A stretch of DNA of 64,000 nt, from assembly GCA_963716865.1 (NCBI GenBank), contig CAVQUF010000004.1:744001-808000 (forward strand), in the 5' to 3' direction. This stretch comes from AC-32 sp963716865. GTDB lineage: Bacteria > Actinomycetota > Thermoleophilia > Gaiellales > Gaiellaceae. Under the pieces are notes generated by a model that worked only from the letters and a program-made list of their open reading frames with translations, did no database searches and had not been told where the DNA came from. Of the stretch, positions 15,732 to 26,049 are shown piece by piece; the stretch's first letter is position 1, and each line of letters starts with the position of its first letter. A program made the position numbers and the translations under genes.

Positions 15732-16560
15732 AGAGTCGCCTCGACGTACCGCGCGGCGTCCTGCTCGAACCGGCTGCGGCACCCGTAGCCGCAGAAGTAG
15801 TAGGTGACCCCCTCGTGAACGGCGGTCTCGGTCGCTCCCGCGATCGAGACGGTCATGCCGCAGACCGGATCGACGGCGACGGCCTCCTCGACGAGCTGGG
15901 CGGGCGAAACCGGCCCCGTGTGGCGCCAGGCGACCAGCTCGGCCAGGATCGCGACCGCGATCTCCTCCTGGCTCGACGGCCCGAGATCGAGCCCGGCCGG
16001 ACAGCGGACCCTGGCCAGCGCCTCCTCGTCGAGCCCTCGAGCTCGCAGCTCGGAGAGAACGGCCGACCCGCGCTTCGAGCTCGCCACGAGGCCGACGTAG
16101 CCGGCGCCGCCTGCGAGCGCGGCCTGGAGCGCCTCCTCGTCCCCCTGGCCCATCGAGGCGACGACGACGGCGTCCGCCTGCGGCTCGAGCTGCTCCGCGA
16201 CCCGCCAGCCGAGCGTGCGCGCCAGCTCGGCGAGCGTGCGCGCGGCAGGGCTCTCGCCGATCACGGCGAGCAGCGGTGCGGGCAGGCGCGGCTCCACTAG
16301 CAGCTCGATCGTCCCTTCGGACGCGCAACCGCCCTCGACCCGGACGACCCGTGACTGGCCGTCGGCGAGCGCGAGAAGGCCCTCGCGGACGACGGTCGAC
16401 TCCGTGCATGCGCCTCCGACCCAGCCAAGCAGCTCGCCCTCCGGGGTGACGATCGCATGGTCGCCGCGCCGCGCCGATGCCGGTCGCTCGACGTCGACGA
16501 CGGTCGCGAGCGCAAACGGCCTACCCTCTGCGGCAAGCCGCCCGGCCTCGACGAGGACGT

Positions 16561-16564
<4 letters not shown>
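15728..16564 (-). CDS. XdhC/CoxI-type protein with C-terminal YHS domain
   Basis: A 278-residue maturation-type protein. The N-terminal half has the XdhC/CoxI signature (LATVVDVERPASARRGD.. and GWVGGACTESTVV). The middle has a shortened nucleotide-binding-like domain (LLAVIGESPAARTLAELARTLG, GYVGLVASSKRG, CPAGLDLG). The last about 50 residues form a YHS domain: VDPVCGMTV and YYFCGYGCRSRFEQD, three Cys typical of copper or heavy-metal-handling proteins. Form I CO dehydrogenase needs copper in its Mo-Cu centre, so a copper-binding tail on a maturation factor directly after coxL is suggestive. ATG 16564 overlaps the coxL stop (ATGA). The copper role is inference. Confidence 0.82.
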
Positions 16565-18912
<2,348 letters not shown>

Positions 18913-18914
18913 CT

Positions 18915-19421
18915 CTACCTCCCCGCCAGCGTTTGGGCGGCGTGCTCGACCGCCTTGACGATGTTCATGTAGCCGGTGCAGCGGCAGACGTTGCCGGAGA
19001 GCGCCCAGCGGATCTCCTCCTCCGACGGGCTCGGGTTCTTCTCGAGCAGCGCCGTCGCCGTCAGCATCATCCCGGGCGTGCAGAAGCCGCACTGGAGCCC
19101 ATGCTCCTCGCGGAACGCCTCCTGGATTGGGTGCAGCCCTTCCGCGGTCTCGAGGCCTTCGACGGTCTTGATCTCGTGGCCGTCCGCCTGGACCGCGAAC
19201 TGGGTGCACGACTTGACCGGCACGCCGTCCACGAGCACCGTGCAGGCACCGCAGCTCGTCGTGTCGCAGCCGATGTGCGTCCCGGTCAGGCCGAAGGTCT
19301 CGCGCAGGAGGTGGACGAGCAGGAGACGCGTCTCCACGATCGCCGAGCGCTCCTGGCCGTTGACCGTGACCGTGATCGGGCGGTTGATCACGCCCTCGCG
19401 GGCGGCGATGACCTCCGTCAT
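18915..19421 (-). CDS. coxS: Aerobic CO dehydrogenase 2Fe-2S subunit
   Basis: Small subunit of 168 residues carrying two [2Fe-2S] clusters that link the Mo-Cu site to FAD. Motifs: GTHIGCDTTSCGACTVLVDG (plant-ferredoxin-type cluster) and CGFCTPGMM with CRCTGYMN (helical cluster). The N-terminus carries an extra about 15 residues (MTEVIAAREGVINRP) compared with the second-set CoxS. Its ATG overlaps the coxM stop (ATGA), so translation is coupled to the first gene of the operon. Confidence 0.95.
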   Translation of the reverse strand: MTEVIAAREGVINRPITVTVNGQERSAIVETRLLLVHLLRETFGLTGTHIGCDTTSCGACTVLVDGVPVKSCTQFAVQADGHEIKTVEGLETAEGLHPIQEAFREEHGLQCGFCTPGMMLTATALLEKNPSPSEEEIRWALSGNVCRCTGYMNIVKAVEHAAQTLAGR

Positions 19422-20284
19422 TTGCTCCCTCCTTCGGCCGCGGCCCGGAGGCCTCGCTCGGTGAAGACACGGACGACGTTTCGCTTGTACTCGTCGCTGC
19501 CGCGCATGTCGGTGCGCGGCTGGGCGGCCTCGGCCGCGAGACGCGCGGCCTCGCCGATCGCCTCGTCGTCGAGCGCCTTGCCGGCGAGCGCCTCCTCGGC
19601 GGCGGTGGCCGCGAGGTTCGTCGGGCCGACGCCTGTCAGGGCGATCCCCGCACGCCCGACCGAGCCGTTCGAGAACGAGACGTGGACGGCGACGCCGACC
19701 GTGGCGAAATCGCCCACCTTCCGCTCGAGCTTGAGGTAGGTGCCGCCCGCCTTCGAGCCGGGATCCGGGACCCGGATCTCGGTCAGGATCTCCGAGGGCT
19801 CGAGCTTCGTCGTGAACGGCCCGTCGAAGAACTCGGCGACCGGGATCGTGCGCTCGCCGCTCGGGCCGCGCGCGACGACCTCGGCACCGACCGCGAGCAT
19901 GACCGAGCCCCAGTCGCCCTGCGGGTCGGCGTGCGCGAGCGAGCCGCCGACCGTGCCGCGGTTGCGGACGATCGGGTCCGAGATCTGCGGGGCCGCGTCG
20001 CCCAGAGCGCCGAAGCGCCCCTTCAGCAGCTCGGATCCCTCGCACGTCGAGTGCCTGACGAGCGCGCCGATCTTGAGGCCGCCGCCCTCCTCCGAGAGCC
20101 CGTCGAGCCCCTCGATGCCGTTGACGTCGACGAGTGCCTTCGGCGAGGCGAAGCGAAGCTTCATCAGCGGGATCAGGCTCTGCCCGCCGGCGAGAATTTT
20201 GGCCTCGTCGCCGAAGCGCTCCAGGATCTCGCCTGCCTCCTCGAGCGTCGTCGGCGCGAAGTACTCGAAGCTGGCGGGGTACAT
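19418..20284 (-). CDS. coxM: Aerobic CO dehydrogenase FAD-binding subunit
   Basis: Medium subunit, 288 residues, first gene of the long minus-strand operon. FAD loops: ILAGGQSLIPLMKLRF (about residues 31-46) and RGTVGGSLAHADPQGDWG (about 109-126). The C-terminal domain starts around residue 175 and ends near SDEYKRNVVRVFTERGL. The ATG at 20284 follows AAGGAGGT, one of the best ribosome sites in the window, which fits an operon leader gene. The 86 bases to coxD must hold both divergent promoters. Confidence 0.95.
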   Translation of the reverse strand: MYPASFEYFAPTTLEEAGEILERFGDEAKILAGGQSLIPLMKLRFASPKALVDVNGIEGLDGLSEEGGGLKIGALVRHSTCEGSELLKGRFGALGDAAPQISDPIVRNRGTVGGSLAHADPQGDWGSVMLAVGAEVVARGPSGERTIPVAEFFDGPFTTKLEPSEILTEIRVPDPGSKAGGTYLKLERKVGDFATVGVAVHVSFSNGSVGRAGIALTGVGPTNLAATAAEEALAGKALDDEAIGEAARLAAEAAQPRTDMRGSDEYKRNVVRVFTERGLRAAAEGGSK

Positions 20285-20289
20285 CGGCT

Positions 20290-20297
20290 ACCTCCTT
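20290..20297 (-). promoter_or_regulatory. Strong ribosome-binding site of coxM
   Basis: AAGGAGGT lies five bases before the coxM ATG on the minus strand and is a full match to the 16S 3' end. It fixes the coxM start and marks the head of the operon. Confidence 0.85.
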
Positions 20298-20370
20298 GGT
20301 CCGCCGCAGCTGGTGCCGTGACGAGGATACGCCCCCGGAGGGGTCCTCCGCTGCATCGTCGTTCCCTACG

Positions 20371-21246
20371 ATGTCTCACATGCGCCCGGATTCCGTGAAC
20401 GAGGTCGAGCGTGCGCTCGCGGACGAGTCGTACCTCCCCGACCGCGGGCTCGCGACGGCGATCTTCCTCGCGCTCACGATGGGCCGCCCGCTCCTGCTCG
20501 AGGGCGAGGCCGGCGTCGGGAAGACCGAGGTCGGCAAGACGCTGGCCCGGATCCTCGACGCCGAGCTGATCCGACTCCAGTGCTACGAGGGGATCGACGC
20601 GGCGCAGGCGCTCTACGAGTGGGACTACTCGCGCCAGCTGCTCTACGCCCGCGCCCTCCAGGCAGGCGAGCTCGACCAGCAGGAGCGCGTCTCGGAGCTC
20701 TACGGGCCCGACTTCCTGCTCGAGCGCCCGCTCCTGCGCGCGATCCGCGGCGGGGCCGGGGCCGTGCTCCTGATCGACGAGCTCGACCGCGCGGACGACG
20801 AGTTCGAGGCGTTCCTGCTGGAGGTGCTCTCCGAGTACGCGGTCACCGTCCCCGAGCTCGGCACGATCTCCGCGTCCGAGCCGCCGGCCGTGATCATCAC
20901 CTCGAACCGCACGCGTGAGCTGCACGACGCGCTCAAGCGGCGCTGCCTCTACCACTGGATCGACTTCCCGGAGCTCGAGCGCGAGGTCGAGATCGTCCGC
21001 CTGCGCGTGCCCGGCGTCTCGGAGCCGCTGGCCCGGTCGGTGGCCGAGACTGTCGGGCGGCTGAGGGAGCTCGACCTCGTGAAGCTGCCCGGGGTCGCGG
21101 AGGCGATCGACTGGGCGCAGGCGCTCTCGCTCCTCGGCGCCTCGTCGGCCGAGGGCGCTCCGGCCCGCGAGACGATCGGGTGGGCGGTCAAGAACCGCGA
21201 CGACCTGCGCCGCGTCGAGGCCGAGCTGCCCGAGCTCGCCCCGTGA
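20371..21246 (+). CDS. coxD: CoxD, MoxR-like AAA+ ATPase
   Basis: AAA+ ATPase of the MoxR class, 291 residues. CoxD remodels apo-CO dehydrogenase so that sulfur and copper can be added to the Mo site. Walker A GEAGVGKTEVGKT is at about residues 44-56, Walker B VLLIDELDRADDEFE at about 130-144, sensor 1 ITSNRTRELHDALKRRC at about 173-189, and the sensor region with YHWIDFPELERE follows. The two possible ATGs are 20371 and 20380. No ribosome site precedes either, but TACGAT at 20367-20372 would act as a -10 for a leaderless start at 20380. It is divergent from coxM and followed by coxE, the normal partner. Confidence 0.92.
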   Translation: MSHMRPDSVNEVERALADESYLPDRGLATAIFLALTMGRPLLLEGEAGVGKTEVGKTLARILDAELIRLQCYEGIDAAQALYEWDYSRQLLYARALQAGELDQQERVSELYGPDFLLERPLLRAIRGGAGAVLLIDELDRADDEFEAFLLEVLSEYAVTVPELGTISASEPPAVIITSNRTRELHDALKRRCLYHWIDFPELEREVEIVRLRVPGVSEPLARSVAETVGRLRELDLVKLPGVAEAIDWAQALSLLGASSAEGAPARETIGWAVKNRDDLRRVEAELPELAP

Positions 21247-21318
21247 GACGACGCTTGCGTCGTCTCACTCAGGCCGGGCGGGCTTCGCCTGTCCGGCCGT
21301 CTGAACTGACCGGTCGAC
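21244..21318 (+). repeat. 75-base two-hairpin intergenic repeat, copy A
   Basis: Begins on the coxD stop codon. First hairpin: GTGAGACGACGC paired perfectly with GCGTCGTCTCAC (21243-21268, 2-base centre). Second hairpin at 21271-21297, about 12 pairs including two G-T pairs around a TTC loop. The last 25 bases, containing GACCGGTC, are identical to copy B at 52759-52833. By hand alignment 64 of 75 bases match. It lies between coxD and coxE. Confidence 0.85.
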
Positions 21319-21343
21319 GCTTTCTCCGTCAGAAGGTTGGCCA

Positions 21344-22381
21344 ATGACCGACGCCTCCGCGACGCTGACCCGCTTCGGACGGGCCCTGCGCGACGAGGGG
21401 CTGCCCGTCGGCACCGGCCGGATCGCCGACTTCTGCCGCGCGGCGGCTGCGCTCTCGCCGGACGACCTCTACTGGGCCGGCCGCTCCACGCTCGTCGGGC
21501 GCCCGCAGGACGTCCCCGTGTACGACCGCGTCTTCACGACCTTCTTCGGCGAGGTCGAGCCCGGGACCCGGACGCTCGTGCGCGTCACCGCGCCCGCGCA
21601 GGAGGTGGACCTCGGGCTCGCGAGCCCGGTCGAGCTGCTCCGGGAGAAGAGCTTCGCCCAGTGCTCGCCGGAGGAGCTCGCTCAGCTCGCCGCGCTGATG
21701 GGAGACGTGCCGTTCAGGCTCCCGCCGCGCCGCGCCCGCCGCACGCAGGCGGCCCGACGCGGCGCTCCCGACCTGCGCCGGACGCTGAGGCGCTCGTTCC
21801 GGACCGGCGGCGAGCCGGTCGAGCGCGCGTGGAGGACGCGGCGGCGCCGTCCTCGCAGGCTCGTCCTCGTGCTCGACGTGTCCGGCTCGATGGCCGACTA
21901 CTCGCGGGCGCTGCTGATGTTCTCGCACGCCGTGCTGCGCACGGACCGGCGCTTCGAGGCGTTCTGCTTCGGGACGCGGCTGACCAGGCTGACCAGGGCG
22001 CTCGCGACCGCCGACCTCGACGAGGCGCTCCGCCGTGCGGCCGCCGAGGTGGTCGACTGGAACGGCGGCACGCGGATCGGCGATTCGCTCAAGCGCTTCC
22101 TCGACGAGTACGGGCACCGGGGCCTCGCCCGCGGCGCGAACGTCGTGATCCTCTCGGACGGCCTCGAGGTCGGCGACCCCGACCTCCTGGCCGAGCAGAT
22201 GGCCCGGCTCTCACGCCTCGCGCACCAGACGTTCTGGCTCAACCCGCTCAAGGAGGACCCGGCCTACGCGCCGCTCGCGCGCGGGATGCAGGCCGCGCTC
22301 CCGTACGTGGACGTCTTCGCGAGCGGGCACAACCTCGCAAGCCTCGAGGCGGTCGCGACGGCGCTCGCCCGCCCGCAGTAG
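21344..22381 (+). CDS. coxE: CoxE, von Willebrand A-domain protein
   Basis: CoxE/VWA_CoxE family, 345 residues. Together with the CoxD ATPase it forms a MoxR/VWA chaperone pair for maturation of the CO dehydrogenase active site. The N-terminal part (LTRFGRALRDEGLPVGTGRIADF, VYDRVFTTFFGE) is the CoxE-specific region. An Arg-rich linker (about residues 120-170) leads to the VWA domain with a complete metal site DVSGSMADYS (about residues 181-190), then GGTRIGDSL and ILSDGLEVGD. It starts 26 bases after the repeat element that separates it from coxD. Confidence 0.92.
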   Translation: MTDASATLTRFGRALRDEGLPVGTGRIADFCRAAAALSPDDLYWAGRSTLVGRPQDVPVYDRVFTTFFGEVEPGTRTLVRVTAPAQEVDLGLASPVELLREKSFAQCSPEELAQLAALMGDVPFRLPPRRARRTQAARRGAPDLRRTLRRSFRTGGEPVERAWRTRRRRPRRLVLVLDVSGSMADYSRALLMFSHAVLRTDRRFEAFCFGTRLTRLTRALATADLDEALRRAAAEVVDWNGGTRIGDSLKRFLDEYGHRGLARGANVVILSDGLEVGDPDLLAEQMARLSRLAHQTFWLNPLKEDPAYAPLARGMQAALPYVDVFASGHNLASLEAVATALARPQ

Positions 22382-22390
22382 CCTCACCCC

Positions 22391-23356
22391 GTGGAGGTCA
22401 GGCGACTCGGCCGCACCGAGCTGGAGGTGTCGCGGATCGGGCTCGGCTGCGGGAACTTCGGCGGGGTCGGCTCCGCCCCGGAGCTCTTCGGCCGCGGCGA
22501 GACCGAGGAGGAGGCGTTCGCGCTGATCGACGCCGCCGTCGGGGCCGGGGTCACCTTCCTCGATACTGCGGCGTCGTACGGCGGCGGGCGCAGCGAGAGC
22601 TGGGTCGGGCGCTGGCGCGCCGAGCGCGGCGCCGACGTCCTGCTCAGCACGAAGGTCTACTGGTCGGTCGCCGGCGACCCGAACGACCGGGGCCTCTCGC
22701 GCGAGCGGATCCTGCGAGAGGCCGAGGGCAGCCTCGAGCGGCTGCAGGCCGAGCGGATCGACATGTACCTGACGCACGAGCCCGACCCGGAGACGCCGAT
22801 GGAAGAGACGCTCGGCGCACTGGACGAGCTCGTCCGGTCGGCGAAGGTGCGGGCGATCGGGGCGAGCAACCTCGACGGGGAGCAGCTGGAGGAGGCGCTC
22901 GAGGTGAGCGCGCGCCTCGGCCTGGTCCGCTTCGAGTGGGTGCAGAACGAGTACAGCCTGCTCGCGCGCGGCCCGGAGGAGGACGTGCTGCCGATCTGCG
23001 CGCGGGAGGGGCTCGGGTTCACGCCGTTCAGCCCGCTCGCCGGCGGCTGGCTGACCGGCAAGTACCGGCGCGGCGAGCCGTACCCGGCCGACTCGCGGAT
23101 GACGCTGCGCCCGGAGCCCTACTCGGAGCTCGAGACCGACCGCACGTTCGGCGCGCTCGAGGCGTTCGAAGCTGCGGCGGCGGACAGAGGCGTCACCCCG
23201 GCCACGCTCGCGATCGCGTGGGTGCTGGGCCACCCGCAGGTCACGTCGATCGTCGTCGGCCCCCGCCGGCCCGAGCAGCTAGAGCCGGCGCTCGCGGCGC
23301 TCGAGCTGCCCCTCTCCCTGCAGGAACGCGACGAGTTGGCCAAGCTCTTCGCCTGA
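22391..23356 (+). CDS. Aldo/keto reductase
   Basis: NADPH-dependent oxidoreductase of 321 residues with the TIM-barrel aldo/keto reductase fold. The catalytic tetrad is visible: Asp and Tyr in FLDTAASYGGG (about residues 57-67), Lys in VLLSTKVYW (about 82-90) and His in YLTHEPDPETP (about 122-132). NADP-binding segments are GASNLDGEQ and WVLGHPQVTSIVVGPRRPEQ near the C-terminus. The GTG start lies 9 bases after coxE. Family members reduce sugar or aldehyde carbonyls, or act as K+ channel beta-like proteins; no substrate can be named. Confidence 0.88.
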   Translation: MEVRRLGRTELEVSRIGLGCGNFGGVGSAPELFGRGETEEEAFALIDAAVGAGVTFLDTAASYGGGRSESWVGRWRAERGADVLLSTKVYWSVAGDPNDRGLSRERILREAEGSLERLQAERIDMYLTHEPDPETPMEETLGALDELVRSAKVRAIGASNLDGEQLEEALEVSARLGLVRFEWVQNEYSLLARGPEEDVLPICAREGLGFTPFSPLAGGWLTGKYRRGEPYPADSRMTLRPEPYSELETDRTFGALEAFEAAAADRGVTPATLAIAWVLGHPQVTSIVVGPRRPEQLEPALAALELPLSLQERDELAKLFA

Positions 23357-24324
23357 TGCAGTTGCTCGTCCTCTCCCACGACGACGTCAAGCGCCTGCTG
23401 CCGATGGGCGAGTGCATCGAGCTGATGGCCAGGACGCTCGCCGACTTCGCGCGCGGGCGGATGTGGCAGCCGCTGCGCTTCGTCGTCCGGCCGCCCGAGG
23501 AGGCGAGCCTGCTCGGCCTGATGCCGGCGCACCGCTCCGAGCCGGGGGCGTCGTACGGCCTCAAGGCGGTCTGCATCTTCCCCGGGAACCCGGCGAAGGG
23601 CCTCGACGCGCACCAGGGCGGCGTGCTCCTGTTCGACGGCGAGACCGGGCAGCTCCGCGCCCTGCTCGACGGCTCGGCCGTGACGGCGGTGCGCACCGCC
23701 GCGGTGTCGGCCGTCGCGACCCGCGCCCTGGCCCGGCCGGACGCGCGCGAGCTCGCGATCCTCGGCGCCGGCGTCCAGGCTCGCTCGCACCTCGAGGCGA
23801 TGGCCGAGCTCGGGCGCTTCGAGCGGGCACGCGTGTGGAGCCGCACCCCCGAGGCGGTCGAGGCGTTCGTCGCCGAGGCGAAGGCGCCGTTCCCGGTCGA
23901 GGCCGCCGGGAGCGCCGAGGAGGCCGTGCGCGGCGCGGACGTGGTCGTGACCGCCACCTCCGCCCGCGAGCCGATCGTCTCCCGCGAGTGGCTGGCGCCC
24001 GGCACGCACGTCAACGCCGTGGGCTCGTCGATCTCGGCGACGCGCGAGCTGGACACCGAGACGATGGCCGCCGCGGCGCTGTTCGCCGACGCGCGCGAGT
24101 CGATGGTGAACGAGTCCGGCGACTACCTGATGGCCGGGCTCGGCCCCGAGCACATCCGGGCGGAGCTCGGCGAGGTGCTGATCGGCTCGGCCGAGGGGCG
24201 CCGCTCCGACGAGGAGCTGACCGTCTTCAAGTCGCTCGGCCTCGCGGTCGAGGACCTGGCCGCGGCGGAGCACGTCTACGCCCGCGCACAGGCCGAGGGC
24301 GTCGGGACCTCGGTGCCGTTCTGA
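23356..24324 (+). CDS. Ornithine cyclodeaminase / mu-crystallin family protein
   Basis: NAD(P)-dependent enzyme of 322 residues. Members include ornithine cyclodeaminase, alanine dehydrogenase (archaeal type), ketimine reductase and tauropine-type dehydrogenases. It has the substrate region GLKAVCIFPGNPAKGLDAHQG, LDGSAVTAVRTAAVSAVA (about residues 103-120), the Rossmann motif AILGAGVQARSHLEAM (about 133-148) and VVVTATSAREPIV. ATG 23356 overlaps the reductase TGA by one base. Its neighbour, a threonine-dehydratase-like enzyme, suggests amino- or imino-acid metabolism. Confidence 0.88.
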   Translation: MQLLVLSHDDVKRLLPMGECIELMARTLADFARGRMWQPLRFVVRPPEEASLLGLMPAHRSEPGASYGLKAVCIFPGNPAKGLDAHQGGVLLFDGETGQLRALLDGSAVTAVRTAAVSAVATRALARPDARELAILGAGVQARSHLEAMAELGRFERARVWSRTPEAVEAFVAEAKAPFPVEAAGSAEEAVRGADVVVTATSAREPIVSREWLAPGTHVNAVGSSISATRELDTETMAAAALFADARESMVNESGDYLMAGLGPEHIRAELGEVLIGSAEGRRSDEELTVFKSLGLAVEDLAAAEHVYARAQAEGVGTSVPF

Positions 24325-25262
24325 TCCCGCTCGAGGAGATCCGGGCCGCGCAGGAGCGCCTGTCCGGCCGCGTCCTGCGCACGCCGCTCGTCCGCCTCCA
24401 GCACCCGGGCGAGATCTACCTCAAGCTCGAGAACCTGCAGCCGATCGGCTCGTTCAAGCTCCGCGGCGCGCTGAACGCCGTCCTCCAGATCCCGCGCGAG
24501 GAGCTGCAGGCCGGAGTCGTGACCGCGAGCGCCGGGAACATGGGCCAGGGCGTCGCGTGGGCCGCGCGGGAGCTGGAGATCCCGTGCACGGTGGTCGTCC
24601 CGGACCATGCGTCCGAGACGAAGCTGGCCGCGATCGAGCGCCTCGGCGGCCGCACGGTCAAGGTCACGCACGAGCGCTGGTGGGAGGCGATCTCGACCTC
24701 GAGCTACCCCGACGCCGAAGGTGTCTTCGTCCACCCGGTCCAGGACGAGCGGGTGATGGCGGGCAACGGCACGATCGGGCTCGAGCTCCTCGAGGACCTG
24801 CCCGACCCGGACGTCGTGCTCGTGCCGTTCGGCGGCGGCGGGCTGAGCGTGGGAATCGCGAGCGCGGTCAAGCAGCTCCGCCCGGAGACGCGCGTGTACG
24901 CCGTCGAGCCGGAGACGGGTGCGCCCCTGACCTCGTCGCTGGCCGCAGGCGAGCCTCGCACCGTCGAGTACCGGGCGTCGTTCGTTGACGGGTCCGGCGC
25001 CCCGGCCGTGCTCCCGGCGATGTGGCCACGCGCCCAGGAAGCGCTCGACGGCGCGTTCGCCGAGTCGATCGACGAGACCGCCGCAGCCGTGCGCCTCCTC
25101 GCCGAGCGGGCCCGCGTGGTCGCCGAAGGTGCCGGGGCGCTCGCCCTCGCGGCCGCTCTTGCCGGCCACGGCGGCTCCGGAAAGGTCGTGTGCATCGTCT
25201 CCGGCGGGAACATCGACGCCTCCAGGCTGGCGACGATCCTCGGCGGCGAAACGCCGCAGTAG
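24321..25262 (+). CDS. Threonine/serine dehydratase family PLP enzyme
   Basis: Fold-type II PLP enzyme of about 313 residues, the length of catabolic threonine dehydratase or 3-hydroxyaspartate dehydratase (no ACT regulatory domain). The PLP Lys lies in IGSFKLRGALNA (about residues 46-57), the phosphate loop is GGGGLSVGIAS (about 174-184), and SGGNID closes the C-terminus. MIPLEEIRAAQERL is the standard family N-terminus, and its first codon is CTG at 24321 in a CTGA overlap with the upstream stop. No ATG, GTG or TTG is available before the conserved part. Substrate: a beta-hydroxy amino acid, inferred. Confidence 0.87.
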   Translation: MIPLEEIRAAQERLSGRVLRTPLVRLQHPGEIYLKLENLQPIGSFKLRGALNAVLQIPREELQAGVVTASAGNMGQGVAWAARELEIPCTVVVPDHASETKLAAIERLGGRTVKVTHERWWEAISTSSYPDAEGVFVHPVQDERVMAGNGTIGLELLEDLPDPDVVLVPFGGGGLSVGIASAVKQLRPETRVYAVEPETGAPLTSSLAAGEPRTVEYRASFVDGSGAPAVLPAMWPRAQEALDGAFAESIDETAAAVRLLAERARVVAEGAGALALAAALAGHGGSGKVVCIVSGGNIDASRLATILGGETPQ

Positions 25263-25283
25263 ACCGCTGCATAGAATGCCCGG

Positions 25284-26000
25284 ATGCCGGATCACACTGT
25301 GGCGGAATCGGCACTCGAAGCGACCCGCGCCGAGGGCGACACGGCCTCGAGGGCGGTCGCGATCGACACCGGCCTCGGGTCGGAGCTCCTGGAGCTGCAC
25401 CTCGCCCGCTACGACGTCGGCCGCTCGCAGCCGCGAACGCTCGAAGGCGTCCAGGAGGTCATGTACGCCGTGGCCGGGCGCGGCACGCTCGTCGTCGACG
25501 GCGAGTCGAGCGACCTCGAGCCGGGCACCGGCGCCTACGTCGTCGCCGGCGAGACGTACGAGGTCGAGAACCCGGGGCCAGAGACGTTGCTCGTCGTTTC
25601 TGCCGTGGCACCTCAGGCCGAGGCCGCTCCGATCACGGGGCGGCGCATCGTCCGCTACGACGACCAGCCCGCGCTGCCGGCCAGCGGAGACCGCGAGTTC
25701 CGCTACCTCGTCACGCACGAGGTCGGGTGCACGGAGCTGACCCAGTTCTTCGGCATCATCGCTCCCGGGCGGGCTCCGGATCACAGCCACGTCTACGACG
25801 AGGTGATCTACGTCCTCGAGGGCGAGGGGATGCTGCACATCGCCGACTCGCACGAGCAGGTCGAGGCAGGCACGTGCATCCACCTGCCGCCGCTAGTGGA
25901 GCACTCGCTCGAGAACAGCGGCGGGACCCCGATGCGGATCGTGGCCGTCTTCCATCCGGCGGGCGACCCCGCGTCGCGCGCGTACGAGGCAAACGAATAG
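25284..26000 (+). CDS. Double cupin-domain protein
   Basis: Bicupin of 238 residues. The first cupin (about residues 30-110) is weak: VMYAVAGRGTLVVDGESSDLEPGTGAYVVAGETYEVEN. The second (about 140-225) has a full metal-type motif, DHSHVYDEVIYVLEGEGMLH and GTCIHLPPLVEHSLENSG, with His, His, Glu and His ligands. This layout is seen in ureidoglycine aminohydrolase (AllE), dioxygenases and sugar isomerases. It sits just before a Liv-type importer and after amino-acid enzymes, so a role in processing the imported substrate is plausible. The exact reaction cannot be told. Confidence 0.85.
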   Translation: MPDHTVAESALEATRAEGDTASRAVAIDTGLGSELLELHLARYDVGRSQPRTLEGVQEVMYAVAGRGTLVVDGESSDLEPGTGAYVVAGETYEVENPGPETLLVVSAVAPQAEAAPITGRRIVRYDDQPALPASGDREFRYLVTHEVGCTELTQFFGIIAPGRAPDHSHVYDEVIYVLEGEGMLHIADSHEQVEAGTCIHLPPLVEHSLENSGGTPMRIVAVFHPAGDPASRAYEANE

Positions 26001-26049
26001 GGGGAATTGGAGTCTCATCACCGTGCAAGTAATCAATAGGGAGGGCAAG

